Source of the DNA: JBQCHF01 sp051953655
Lineage (GTDB): Bacteria; Actinomycetota; Actinomycetes; Motilibacterales; Motilibacteraceae
Direction: 5' to 3'
Assembly (NCBI GenBank): GCA_051953655.1
Contig: JBQCIO010000295.1
Coordinates: 1 to 8,742, forward strand
DNA: 8,742 nucleotides
Shown here: one piece after another, positions 1-5,420 of the stretch
How positions within the stretch are numbered: the stretch's first letter is position 1
How the letters are laid out: every line of letters starts with the position of its first letter
Made by a program: the position numbers and the translations under genes
Notes under the pieces: generated by a model
The model's database searches: none
Seen by the model: only the letters and a program-made list of their open reading frames with translations
What the model was told of the DNA's origin: nothing

Positions 1-1
1 G

Positions 2-121
2 CTGCGCCGCCTCAAGCGCTACCTCGCCCGCGATATCTACCGCGAACTCACCCGAGCCACCAGCACAGCCAGACAGTCCATCCCCGCCCCGGCACCCACC
101 AAGACCGCCCAAGCGGCTTGA
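2..121 (+). CDS. C-terminal end of a transposase, probably IS110 family (partial)
   Basis: Only the last 39 residues and the stop are in the window; the gene runs in from the left edge. The frame begins at base 2 and reads LRRLKRYLARDIYREL, then an Ala/Thr/Pro-rich tail, and ends at TGA 119-121. The Leu-Lys-Arg-Tyr-(Leu/Ile/Val)-Ala-Arg-(Glu/Asp) pattern close to the C-terminus is typical of IS110/IS116/IS902-type transposases (RuvC-like DEDD plus Transposase_20 domains), which move their element with a serine recombinase-like step guided by a bridge RNA. The catalytic domains are outside the window, so an intact element cannot be told from a remnant. AT-richer codons (gat, gaa, aca, caa) than in the neighbouring genes fit recent acquisition. 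The family call rests on a short tail and is moderately secure; the right end of the element cannot be placed exactly. Confidence 0.6.
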   Translation: MRRLKRYLARDIYRELTRATSTARQSIPAPAPTKTAQAA

Positions 122-135
122 CAAGCCATAGAAGC

Positions 136-153
136 GTCACGTGGACGTGATCG
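136..153 (+). repeat. Intergenic motif GTCACGTNNACGTGATCG, copy 1
   Basis: The sequence is GTCACGTGGACGTGATCG. It contains the inverted repeat TCACGT-2-ACGTGA (137-150), the shape of a site for a dimeric binding protein. An identical motif apart from the two central bases is found at 7996-8013, and a 14/18 degenerate version at 198-215. It lies 14 nt behind the transposase stop and 5 nt before the palindrome at 159-190. Its function is unknown. Confidence 0.6.
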
Positions 154-158
154 ATCCA

Positions 159-190
159 TGCTTACCGCGACAGATCTGTCGCGGTAAGCA
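159..190. terminator. Perfect 32-nt palindrome, probable bidirectional terminator
   Basis: The arms are TGCTTACCGCGACAGA (159-174) and its exact complement (175-190), with no spacer; the centre is AGATCT. A further pairing of CGATCC (152-157) with GGATCG (196-201) could lengthen the stem across a small asymmetric loop. It lies between the convergent transposase stop (121) and NUDIX stop (237), where a terminator for both directions is expected. No T-tract follows on either strand, which is common for actinobacterial hairpin terminators. It could instead be a protein-binding or REP-like element. Confidence 0.55.
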
Positions 191-197
191 GGAAAGG

Positions 198-215
198 ATC
201 GCGGGGGCGTGATCG
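198..215 (+). repeat. Degenerate third copy of the CACGTNNACGTGATCG motif
   Basis: It matches copy 1 at 14 of 18 positions, including the whole right half CGTGATCG (208-215). The shared sequence with the 7996 copy extends to CGTGATCGTT. It starts exactly 7 nt after the 32-nt palindrome, the same spacing as at the other end of the window, and lies 21 nt beyond the NUDIX stop. Confidence 0.4.
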
Positions 216-236
216 TTCCGACCGGGGCCGGCGGGG

Positions 237-701
237 TCACCGGTGCGGCAGCACGCCCCACGCGGCCAGGCACCCGAGCAGCCCCTCGCTCAGCCCGTCC
301 GCGTCGGCGAGCTCGTGCAGGCCGGCGCGGTCGACGAACCGGGCTGAGGAGGCGTCGTCGCCGGCGCGCAGCCGCCCGCCCATGAGTGCGCAGGCGTAGT
401 CGCGGATGTCGTAGACCCGTCCGTCCGGCGCGTCGCGCTGCACCGTGCCCACCCACGCCCCGACGACGACGTCGAGCCCGGTCTCCTCGAGGACCTCGCG
501 GCGCACCGCCGCGGCGTCGTCCTCGCCCGCCTCGACCCGCCCGCCGGGGAGCGACCACCGGCCGCGCGCGGGCTCGTTGGCCCGGCGCACCAGCAGCAGT
601 CGGCCGTCGTCGTCGTGGACCACCGCACCGACGCACGGCACCACCGCCCGCCCCGGGATCGGCGCCTGCGGGTCGGGGGGCGGTCCGCCGGGAAGTCCCA
701 T
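237..701 (-). CDS. NUDIX hydrolase
   Basis: NUDIX enzymes cleave nucleoside diphosphates linked to another moiety (oxidised dNTPs, ADP-ribose, dinucleotide polyphosphates) using Mg2+ held by the Nudix box. With the start at 701 the protein has 154 residues. The box is complete: G54, E60, then R68-E69-V-L-E72-E73-T-G75-L (GX5EX7REUXEEXGU). The preceding strand VGAVVHDDDGRLLLVRR and the RGRWSLPGG entry are typical of MutT/ADP-ribose-type members. The substrate cannot be read from the sequence. Start choice: ATG 701 has a -10-like TACCGT ending 6 nt upstream, suggesting a leaderless mRNA; an upstream in-frame ATG at 749 would add 16 charged residues with no homology signal and no clear Shine-Dalgarno. 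It is divergent from the DUF6758 gene and convergent with the transposase end. Family assignment is secure; the start is not. Confidence 0.93.
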   Translation of the reverse strand: MGLPGGPPPDPQAPIPGRAVVPCVGAVVHDDDGRLLLVRRANEPARGRWSLPGGRVEAGEDDAAAVRREVLEETGLDVVVGAWVGTVQRDAPDGRVYDIRDYACALMGGRLRAGDDASSARFVDRAGLHELADADGLSEGLLGCLAAWGVLPHR

Positions 702-707
702 GCGGTC

Positions 708-713
708 ACGGTA
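708..713 (-). promoter_or_regulatory. Candidate -10 box of the NUDIX gene (leaderless)
   Basis: Read on the - strand this is TACCGT (consensus TANNNT), 6 nt before ATG 701, so transcription would begin at or next to the start codon. No good -35 hexamer is visible at 17-18 nt spacing. Confidence 0.4.
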
Positions 714-775
714 GGTCCATGCGTGCGCAGGACCTCGGTCGGACCGCATCCGCGATCACCAGCCGCCACTGAGTC

Positions 776-805
776 TTGACGATCTCCTCACCGGCACGGG
801 ACCGT
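776..805 (+). promoter_or_regulatory. Candidate sigma70-type promoter of the DUF6758 gene
   Basis: The -35 is TTGACG (776-781) and the -10 is GACCGT (800-805), with an 18-nt spacer. The -10 ends 7 nt before ATG 813, so the transcript would start on the start codon. GAGG (807-810) is too close to the ATG to act as a Shine-Dalgarno, which also favours a leaderless mRNA. Confidence 0.5.
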
Positions 806-812
806 CGAGGTC

Positions 813-1460
813 ATGAAGGGCCAGCCGAGCTGTCCCCGGTGCGGCGCGGCGCTGCACGCCCCGGGCCTGTGGTCCAGCGCCTGGCAGTGCGACGCGCACG
901 GGCAGGTCTGCCCGCTGCAGCCGCTGCACCAGCCCTCCACCGAGGTGCTCGACGCCGTGGTGGCCCGCGCCCGGGTGCCGGTCTGGCTGCCCTGGCCGCT
1001 GCCGCACGGCTGGGTCGTCACCGGGGTGGCCGAGGCGGGCGACGAGCGCACCGGCGGGTGCGCCATCGCCGTGGCCTGCAGCGGGCCCAACCCCCTGGGC
1101 GGCGGGGGCGACCTGGTGCTGGTGGCCGAGGAGCCCGGGGTGGGCCTGGGGGCCCGCTACGCCGGGCTGCCGGGCCCGGACCCCGGCACCGAGCTCGGCC
1201 GCGGGGCGCCGCAGGCGAAGCTGCACGTGGGCGGGCACGACTGCCCGCTGTGGGTCGTCGACGGCGGGGAGGGGCGCGCCGCCTACGCCGGCGAGGCGAT
1301 GGGGCAGTGGCTGTGGGCCGTGCTCTGGCCGGACTCGGCCGCGGCCCTGCTGCTCGAGGACCTGCACCTGGCCGACCTGCGCGACGTGCGCTCCGAGGTG
1401 CCGCTGGTGCCGCTCGGTGCGCTGAGCCCGCGCCTGCAGGTGCCGCCGCGCCTTCCCTGA
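813..1460 (+). CDS. DUF6758 family protein (putative zinc-binding)
   Basis: A 215-residue cytoplasmic protein of unknown function, recognised from its N-terminal signature SCPRCG...GLWSSAWQCDAHG, followed by PLQP and the PVWLPWPLPHGWVVTGVA core. I recall this as the actinobacterial DUF6758 family. C7, C10, C26 and H29 form a plausible Cys3His zinc site, with C33 as a spare ligand. The central part is rich in Gly/Val/Leu and the C-terminus carries an acidic LLLEDLHLADLRDV helix; there is no signal peptide or membrane segment. In related genomes this family commonly sits near PHP-domain and MarC genes, as here, which suggests a conserved but unexplained association. The start at ATG 813 is supported by the adjacent promoter and by the motif lying at the very N-terminus. 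The family call is good; the biochemical role is unknown. Confidence 0.85.
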   Translation: MKGQPSCPRCGAALHAPGLWSSAWQCDAHGQVCPLQPLHQPSTEVLDAVVARARVPVWLPWPLPHGWVVTGVAEAGDERTGGCAIAVACSGPNPLGGGGDLVLVAEEPGVGLGARYAGLPGPDPGTELGRGAPQAKLHVGGHDCPLWVVDGGEGRAAYAGEAMGQWLWAVLWPDSAAALLLEDLHLADLRDVRSEVPLVPLGALSPRLQVPPRLP

Positions 1461-1479
1461 GGCCGGCGGTCGCCTGATC

Positions 1480-1485
1480 TAGCGT
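1480..1485 (+). promoter_or_regulatory. Candidate -10 box upstream of the pRiA4b ORF-3 gene
   Basis: TAGCGT matches TANNNT and ends 6 nt before an ATG at 1492, so a transcript from it would begin with that ATG rather than with the main start at 1509. The box shares five bases with the first unit of the tandem repeat at 1481-1511. The -35 region is not convincing. Confidence 0.35.
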
Positions 1486-1511
1486 GGGGCCATGCCCAGC
1501 GTGGAGCCATG
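1481..1511 (+). repeat. Imperfect 17-nt-period direct repeat over the start region
   Basis: The units are AGCGTGGGGCCATG (1481-1494) and AGCGTGGAGCCATG (1498-1511), matching at 13 of 14 positions. Each unit ends in an ATG: the first opens a 7-codon ORF, the second is the start of the pRiA4b ORF-3 gene. It may be a local duplication of a start region or a repeated operator. Confidence 0.55.
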
Positions 1512-1515
1512 GTGA
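1492..1515 (+). CDS. Possible 7-codon leader ORF (MPSVEPW)
   Basis: ATG 1492 follows the -10-like TAGCGT by 6 nt and runs seven codons to TGA 1513-1515, overlapping the downstream start in ATGGTGA. If the mRNA begins at 1492, ribosomes would initiate here without a leader and could re-initiate at ATG 1509 or GTG 1512. No conservation can be checked, so this is a hypothesis. Confidence 0.25.
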   Translation: MPSVEPW

Positions 1516-2225
1516 AGGACCGCGAGGCGGACCAGCTCCGGCCACAGCTCCAGGACCTGCTGCAGGCCGCGGCGTCGCGGTCCGGCGGGCAGGGCCCGGG
1601 TGGGGCGCCTGCGCTGAGCCCGTTCGGCGCCGAGCTGCTCGCCGGCCTGCGGCCGCCGACGTCGTCGCGGCGGCCCCGTCGGGAGCAGGAGGTCACCCTG
1701 CGGGTGCGGGTGGACCTGGTCGGGGCCAAGCCGCCGATCTGGCGCCGGCTGGAGCTGTCCTCCTCGCTCTACCTGGACGAGCTGCACGAGCTGCTCCAGG
1801 CGGCCTTCGACTGGGACGACACCCACCTGCACCAGTTCGCGGTGGGCTCGACCTTCGACCCGGGCGTCGAGGGCTACCTGTGCCCGTTCGACGAGGAGGA
1901 GGGCGAGCCCGGGGTGCCCACCCGCGAGGTGCGCCTGGACGAGCTGCTCGTCGAGCCGGGCGACCGGCTGGACTACGTCTACGACTTCGGCGACGGCTGG
2001 GAGCACGTCCTCAAGCTGGAAGCGGTGCTGGAGCGGGGGCCGGACGCGCCCTGGGCGCGCTGCACGGGTGGCCGCCGCGAGGCGCCGCCGGAGGACAGCG
2101 GCGGCCTGTGGGGCTACGAGCAGGCGCTCGCCGAAGGCATGCCCGAGGAGCCGTTCTCGGCCGAGGAGCTCGACGAGGACCTGCAGCTGTGGGAGCCCTC
2201 CCCGCGGGACCGCCGAGCCCGCTGA
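1509..2225 (+). CDS. Plasmid pRiA4b ORF-3 family protein
   Basis: A 238-residue protein whose C-terminal two thirds is the pRiA4b ORF-3-like domain, starting near residue 62 with VTLRVRVDLVGAKPPIWRR, then LDELHELLQAAFDWDDTHLHQF, and the diagnostic YDFGDGWEH near residue 157. The first 60 residues are a variable Gln/Ser/Gly/Pro-rich extension. The domain was named after an Agrobacterium rhizogenes plasmid ORF and is also found in mobile-element passenger genes such as TnpR of IS1096; its biochemical activity is not established. Here it is a single chromosomal gene with codon use like its neighbours, so recent mobility is not indicated. ATG 1509 is used here; GTG 1512 is an alternative with GGAG (1503-1506) at a good 5-nt spacing. 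It lies 48 nt after DUF6758 and 55 nt before PHP, so co-transcription is possible. Confidence 0.88.
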   Translation: MVKDREADQLRPQLQDLLQAAASRSGGQGPGGAPALSPFGAELLAGLRPPTSSRRPRREQEVTLRVRVDLVGAKPPIWRRLELSSSLYLDELHELLQAAFDWDDTHLHQFAVGSTFDPGVEGYLCPFDEEEGEPGVPTREVRLDELLVEPGDRLDYVYDFGDGWEHVLKLEAVLERGPDAPWARCTGGRREAPPEDSGGLWGYEQALAEGMPEEPFSAEELDEDLQLWEPSPRDRRAR

Positions 2226-2266
2226 CGCCGTCCCCCTCCAGGAGCGGGCGGCCGCCGCGCGCTGCG

Positions 2267-2272
2267 TACGCT
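2267..2272 (+). promoter_or_regulatory. Candidate -10 box of the PHP gene
   Basis: TACGCT (TANNNT) ends 8 nt before GTG 2281. There is no Shine-Dalgarno in the last 15 nt before the start, which fits leaderless initiation from an internal promoter. No clear -35 is seen. Confidence 0.35.
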
Positions 2273-2280
2273 GGGTCGCC

Positions 2281-3132
2281 GTGCGCATCGACCTCCACAC
2301 CCACTCCACGGCCAGCGACGGGACCGACGCGCCGTCGGAGCTGGTGCGCGAGGCCGGGGAGGCCGGCCTCGACGTCGTCGCGCTGACCGACCACGACACC
2401 TTCGGCGGGTGGGCCGAGGCCGTCGACGCCCTGCCGCCCGGGCTGACGCTGGTCCGCGGCGCCGAGCTGTCCTGCCGCCTCGGGCACATCAGCCTGCACC
2501 TGCTCGCCCTGCTGCCCGACCCGGACGACGAGGCGCTGGCCCAGGAGATGACGCTGAGCCGCGACGACCGGGTGCCGCGGGCCCGGGAGATGGTGCGCCG
2601 GCTCGCCGAGGACGGCTGGCCGGTGAGCTGGGAGGCGGTGCTCGCGCAGACCGCGGGCGACGGCACGAGCATCGGCCGCCCGCACATCGCCGACGCCCTG
2701 GTGGCCGGCGGGGCGGTGCCCGACCGCAGCGCTGCCTTCGCCGACATCCTGCACAGCCGCAGCCGCTACTACGTCCCGCACCACGCCACCGACCCGGTCC
2801 GCGCGGTGCAGCTGGTCCGGGCCGCGGGGGGCGTGCCGGTGTTCGCGCACCCCCACGCGCGGCGGCGGGGACCGGTGGTCGACGACGGCACCATCGCCGC
2901 CATGGCCGCCGCGGGTCTGGCCGCGCTGGAGGTCGACCACCGGGACCAGGACGACGCCGACCGCGCGCACCTGCGCGGGGTGGCGGGCGAGCTCGGCCTG
3001 CTCACCACCGGCTCCAGCGACTTCCACGGCGACGGCAAGCCGAACCGGCTGGGGGAGAACGGCACCGACCCGGAGGTCTACGAGGCGCTGCTGGCGCAGG
3101 TGCGCAGCGGCCTCGAGCCGGTGCGCGGCTGA
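2281..3132 (+). CDS. PHP-domain metal-dependent phosphoesterase (YciV/RNase AM-like)
   Basis: The protein has 283 residues and spans a full PHP fold. Metal ligands follow the family pattern: H6 and H8 in DLHTHSTASDG, D37-H38 in ALTDHD, E62 in GAELS, H73 in the HLLALLPD strand, H135 in GRPHIA, H190 and H192 in AHPHA, and D247 with H249 in SSDFHG. This trinuclear site hydrolyses phosphate esters. Characterised relatives include E. coli YciV (TrpH, RNase AM), a 5'-3' exoribonuclease trimming rRNA 5' ends, and a Chromobacterium enzyme acting on 3',5'-bisphosphorylated nucleotides; which applies here is inference. GTG 2281 is chosen because the conserved IDLHTH begins at residue 3, and the upstream reading frame is only a low-complexity overlap with the preceding gene. 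MarC follows after 17 nt, so the two form an operon. Confidence 0.93.
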   Translation: MRIDLHTHSTASDGTDAPSELVREAGEAGLDVVALTDHDTFGGWAEAVDALPPGLTLVRGAELSCRLGHISLHLLALLPDPDDEALAQEMTLSRDDRVPRAREMVRRLAEDGWPVSWEAVLAQTAGDGTSIGRPHIADALVAGGAVPDRSAAFADILHSRSRYYVPHHATDPVRAVQLVRAAGGVPVFAHPHARRRGPVVDDGTIAAMAAAGLAALEVDHRDQDDADRAHLRGVAGELGLLTTGSSDFHGDGKPNRLGENGTDPEVYEALLAQVRSGLEPVRG

Positions 3133-3139
3133 CCGGGCC

Positions 3140-3144
3140 GGGAG
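3140..3144 (+). promoter_or_regulatory. Shine-Dalgarno of the MarC gene
   Basis: GGGAG lies 5 nt before ATG 3150 and fixes the start. It is one of the few clear Shine-Dalgarno sequences in the window, as expected for an internal operon gene lying 17 nt behind the PHP stop. Confidence 0.6.
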
Positions 3145-3149
3145 ACGTC

Positions 3150-3761
3150 ATGACACTCAACACGCGCCTGCTCGGCGAGGTCTTCGTGACCCTCTTCGTG
3201 ATCATGGACCCGCCGGGCACGATCCCGATCTTCCTGAGCCTCACCAGCGGCCGGACCCAGAAGGTGCGCAAGCGCACCGCGTGGCAGGCGGCCATGGTGG
3301 CGTTCGGCGTCATCGTCGCGTTCGCCCTGTTCGGCCAGCAGATCCTCGACTACCTCGGGATCTCGCTGCCCGCGCTGCAGGGGGCCGGGGGCCTGCTCCT
3401 GCTCCTGGTGGCGCTCGAGCTGCTCACCGGCAAGGCGGACGAGCCCGAGCAGGCCCGCGACGTCAACGTCGCCCTGGTGCCGCTGGGCACCCCGCTGCTG
3501 GCCGGGCCCGGCGCCATCGTGGCCACCATGGTGTTCGTCCAGCGGGTGCACGGCTGGGGCGACGCCCTGTCCGTGGCCCTGGGCATCGTCGCCGTGCACG
3601 TCGTGCTCTGGCTGGTCATGCGGTTCAGCGTGAACATCATCCGGGTCATCAAGGACTCCGGCGTCGTGCTGATCACGCGGATCGCCGGCCTGCTGCTGTC
3701 GGCCATCGCGGTGCAGCTGGTGGCCAACAGCGTGCGGGCGTTCGTCGACGGCGCGGCCTGA
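3150..3761 (+). CDS. MarC family integral membrane protein (UPF0056)
   Basis: A 203-residue polytopic membrane protein with about six hydrophobic segments. The N-terminal hallmark is FVIMDPPGTIPIFLSLT, followed by the charged cytoplasmic stretch RTQKVRKRTAW, the GGLLLLLVALELLTGK segment, and a second half opening with the conserved VPLGTPLLAGPGAI. The family was named for the marRAB-adjacent E. coli gene but was later shown not to confer multiple antibiotic resistance; its substrate, if any, is unknown. Length and both repeat halves look complete. The start is set by the GGGAG Shine-Dalgarno and the hydrophobic segment directly after it. It ends the + strand cluster and is followed by a strong hairpin. 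No unusual residues are seen. Confidence 0.93.
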   Translation: MTLNTRLLGEVFVTLFVIMDPPGTIPIFLSLTSGRTQKVRKRTAWQAAMVAFGVIVAFALFGQQILDYLGISLPALQGAGGLLLLLVALELLTGKADEPEQARDVNVALVPLGTPLLAGPGAIVATMVFVQRVHGWGDALSVALGIVAVHVVLWLVMRFSVNIIRVIKDSGVVLITRIAGLLLSAIAVQLVANSVRAFVDGAA

Positions 3762-3781
3762 CGCCCCGGACCGGATGCTGG

Positions 3782-3816
3782 GGTGGGCAGGCTGCGGTGG
3801 CGCAGCCCTGCCCACC
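3782..3816. terminator. Hairpin between MarC and the MpaB-like gene, probable bidirectional terminator
   Basis: The left arm GGTGGGCAGGCTGCG (3782-3796) pairs with 3801-3816 with one bulged C and a GTGG loop. It starts 20 nt after the MarC stop, between convergent genes. There is no T-tract. A smaller second hairpin, GCCACGA-5-TCGTGGC (3825-3843), follows directly and may reinforce it for the - strand gene. Confidence 0.65.
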
Positions 3817-3907
3817 GCAACCTGGCCACGACCTCATCGTGGCGTGCCGAGGGGCGGTTTGTCCTGTTCGGCGTCTCGTGTCGCCGAGGGGAGGCCGGTG
3901 CCGCCGG

Positions 3908-4786
3908 TCAGGCGCTCTCGGCGAGCCGGGCCCGCGCGTCGCGCAGGTGCGGGCCCTCCCGCAGCGAGGTCGGCAGGGCGAGCAGGCTGACCCGCAGCGC
4001 GCGCAGCCCCGCGGTGGTGGCCAGGTCCGTCGTCGGCAGCCCGGGCAGCCGGTAGAGCCGCCGCGCCCAGCCGGGCAGCGAGGCGAAGGCGAGCCCGGCG
4101 ACGCCGGCCCAGGCCGGCCGGGCCGGGGTGGCCAGCGCCACCGGGGTCGGCATCGGAGGGAGCAGGACGAAGCGGGCGGCGGACCGGGCCTCCGGGGTGG
4201 CCGTCAGCCGCGGGCGCATGGCGGCGAAGTAGTCGGCCAGCCCGGCCGCCGACGACGGCACGCCGGCGCCCGCCGGCACCCCCACCAGCTCGGCCAGGCG
4301 CACCTGCTCGGCCACGTAGGCGTCGGCGTCCTGCGGTGAGAGCGGGACACCGCCGCGGCGGCAGACCGACAGGAAGGAGTCGACCAGCGAGCAGTGGACC
4401 CACAGCAGGAGGTCCGGGTCGTCGACGCGGTACTCCCGGCCGGTGGCGGCGTCGGTGCCGCCGCCGAGCCGCCGGTGCACCCCGCGGACCCGGGCCGCGG
4501 TCCGCCGAGCCTCCTCGGTGGTGCCGAAGGTGACCGCGCCGACGTACTCCGCGGTGCGGAACAGCCGGCCCCAGGGGTCCTCGCGGAAGGCCGAGTGCTG
4601 CGCCACCCCGGCCATGGCGGTCGGGTGCAGGGCCTGCAGCAGCAGGGCGCGGATGCCCGCCACGGCGGTGAGCGGGTCGGCGTGCAGCCGCCAGGTGACG
4701 CTGCCGGGGCCGAACAGACCGGGGTCGGGGCGGGTGGGACGCGGGTGGGCCGGCGCGGAGGTCCGGGAGGGCCGGGAGGTGCTCAT
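3908..4786 (-). CDS. MpaB-like oxygenase family protein (DUF2236)
   Basis: A 292-residue protein of the DUF2236 family, which covers the fungal mycophenolic-acid enzyme MpaB and latex-clearing rubber oxygenases (Lcp). Characterised members are histidine-rich, and Lcp binds b-type heme. Landmarks are the N-terminal PGSVTWRLHADP, LLLQALHPTAMAGVAQHS with H54 and H64, the FRTAEYVGAVTFGTTEEA segment, RVRGVHRRLGG, and LLLWVHCSLVDSFL with H131, followed by a helical C-terminal half. The first 20 residues are Ser/Pro/Arg-rich with no signal peptide, so a cytoplasmic location is inferred. No substrate can be named; bacterial homologues are mostly uncharacterised. It lies 94 nt behind the ATP-binding protein gene on the same strand. 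The start at ATG 4786 is the only plausible one before the conserved core; its ribosome-binding signal (GGACGG) is weak. Confidence 0.9.
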   Translation of the reverse strand: MSTSRPSRTSAPAHPRPTRPDPGLFGPGSVTWRLHADPLTAVAGIRALLLQALHPTAMAGVAQHSAFREDPWGRLFRTAEYVGAVTFGTTEEARRTAARVRGVHRRLGGGTDAATGREYRVDDPDLLLWVHCSLVDSFLSVCRRGGVPLSPQDADAYVAEQVRLAELVGVPAGAGVPSSAAGLADYFAAMRPRLTATPEARSAARFVLLPPMPTPVALATPARPAWAGVAGLAFASLPGWARRLYRLPGLPTTDLATTAGLRALRVSLLALPTSLREGPHLRDARARLAESA

Positions 4787-4880
4787 CGCCCGTCCAGTGT
4801 CCGTCGCCCGCGCGGCCGGCGCACCTCGGTGGCCCCGCGCCGCGCGTGCGGTGCCCTGCCTCCCCCGATGCCCGAGCGGC

Positions 4881-5366
4881 TCAGGCGCTGGGCGCCAGCT
4901 CGAACCAGACGCTCTTGCCGACCCCGGTCCGCTCGCTGCCCCAGCGAGTGGCCAGGGCGTCGACGAGGTGCAGGCCGCGGCCGCTGCCGACGTCGGGGGC
5001 GCTGGGGCGCATCACCGGGCTGCTGTCGCCGGCGTCGTGCACCTCCACCCGCAGGCCGCCGGCGAGAGGGAAGGCCACCAGCTCGAGCGGGGGCACGCCG
5101 TGCAGGATCGCGTTGGTGACCAGCTCGCTCACCAGCAGGACCGCCACCTCGCCGGCCTCGTCGTCCAGCCCCCATGCGGTCAGGCGGGCGGCCACGAGCC
5201 GGCGGGCGCGCGCGACCTGCTCGGGGTCGGCGGCCAGCGTGGCGCGCAGCTCGACGGTCTCGATGACGGCCTCCTCCTCCCGCTCGCTCGCGGGCGAGGG
5301 TAGTACGTCGCTGTCCGATCCCGTCCGGTACGTCCGGCGAAGCATCTGCTGACCGTGTCGTCCCAT
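4881..5366 (-). CDS. ATP-binding protein, RsbW/SpoIIAB-like GHKL (HATPase_c_2)
   Basis: A stand-alone GHKL ATPase domain of about 120 residues, 161 residues with the longest start. The N-box SELVTNAILHG holds N85, the G1 box is VEVHDAGDSSP (D111, G113), and the G2 box is GSGRGLHLVDALATRWG (G127-G143). This is the architecture of anti-sigma factor kinases such as RsbW. In actinobacteria there are dozens of such paralogues, most with unknown partners, and no anti-anti-sigma or sigma gene is adjacent here. The N-terminal 34 residues before VIETVELRATL are not conserved-looking, so the start is uncertain. ATG 5366 (preceded by GGGGAACGGG) and ATG 5345 are the canonical choices; a purine-rich GGGAGGAGGAGG stretch sits 5 nt before ATC 5264. 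It lies 54 nt behind the hydrolase gene. Confidence 0.88.
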   Translation of the reverse strand: MGRHGQQMLRRTYRTGSDSDVLPSPASEREEEAVIETVELRATLAADPEQVARARRLVAARLTAWGLDDEAGEVAVLLVSELVTNAILHGVPPLELVAFPLAGGLRVEVHDAGDSSPVMRPSAPDVGSGRGLHLVDALATRWGSERTGVGKSVWFELAPSA

Positions 5367-5420
5367 CCCGTTCCCCGTCCCCGTCCGAGCGCCGGCGGCA
5401 CGGCGGGGGCGAGCCGCGGC

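Noticed and set aside
2409..3149. Upstream extension of the MarC frame through the PHP gene
   Set aside because: The extension is an Arg/Ala/Gly-rich shadow; MarC homology and a clear Shine-Dalgarno place the start at 3150.
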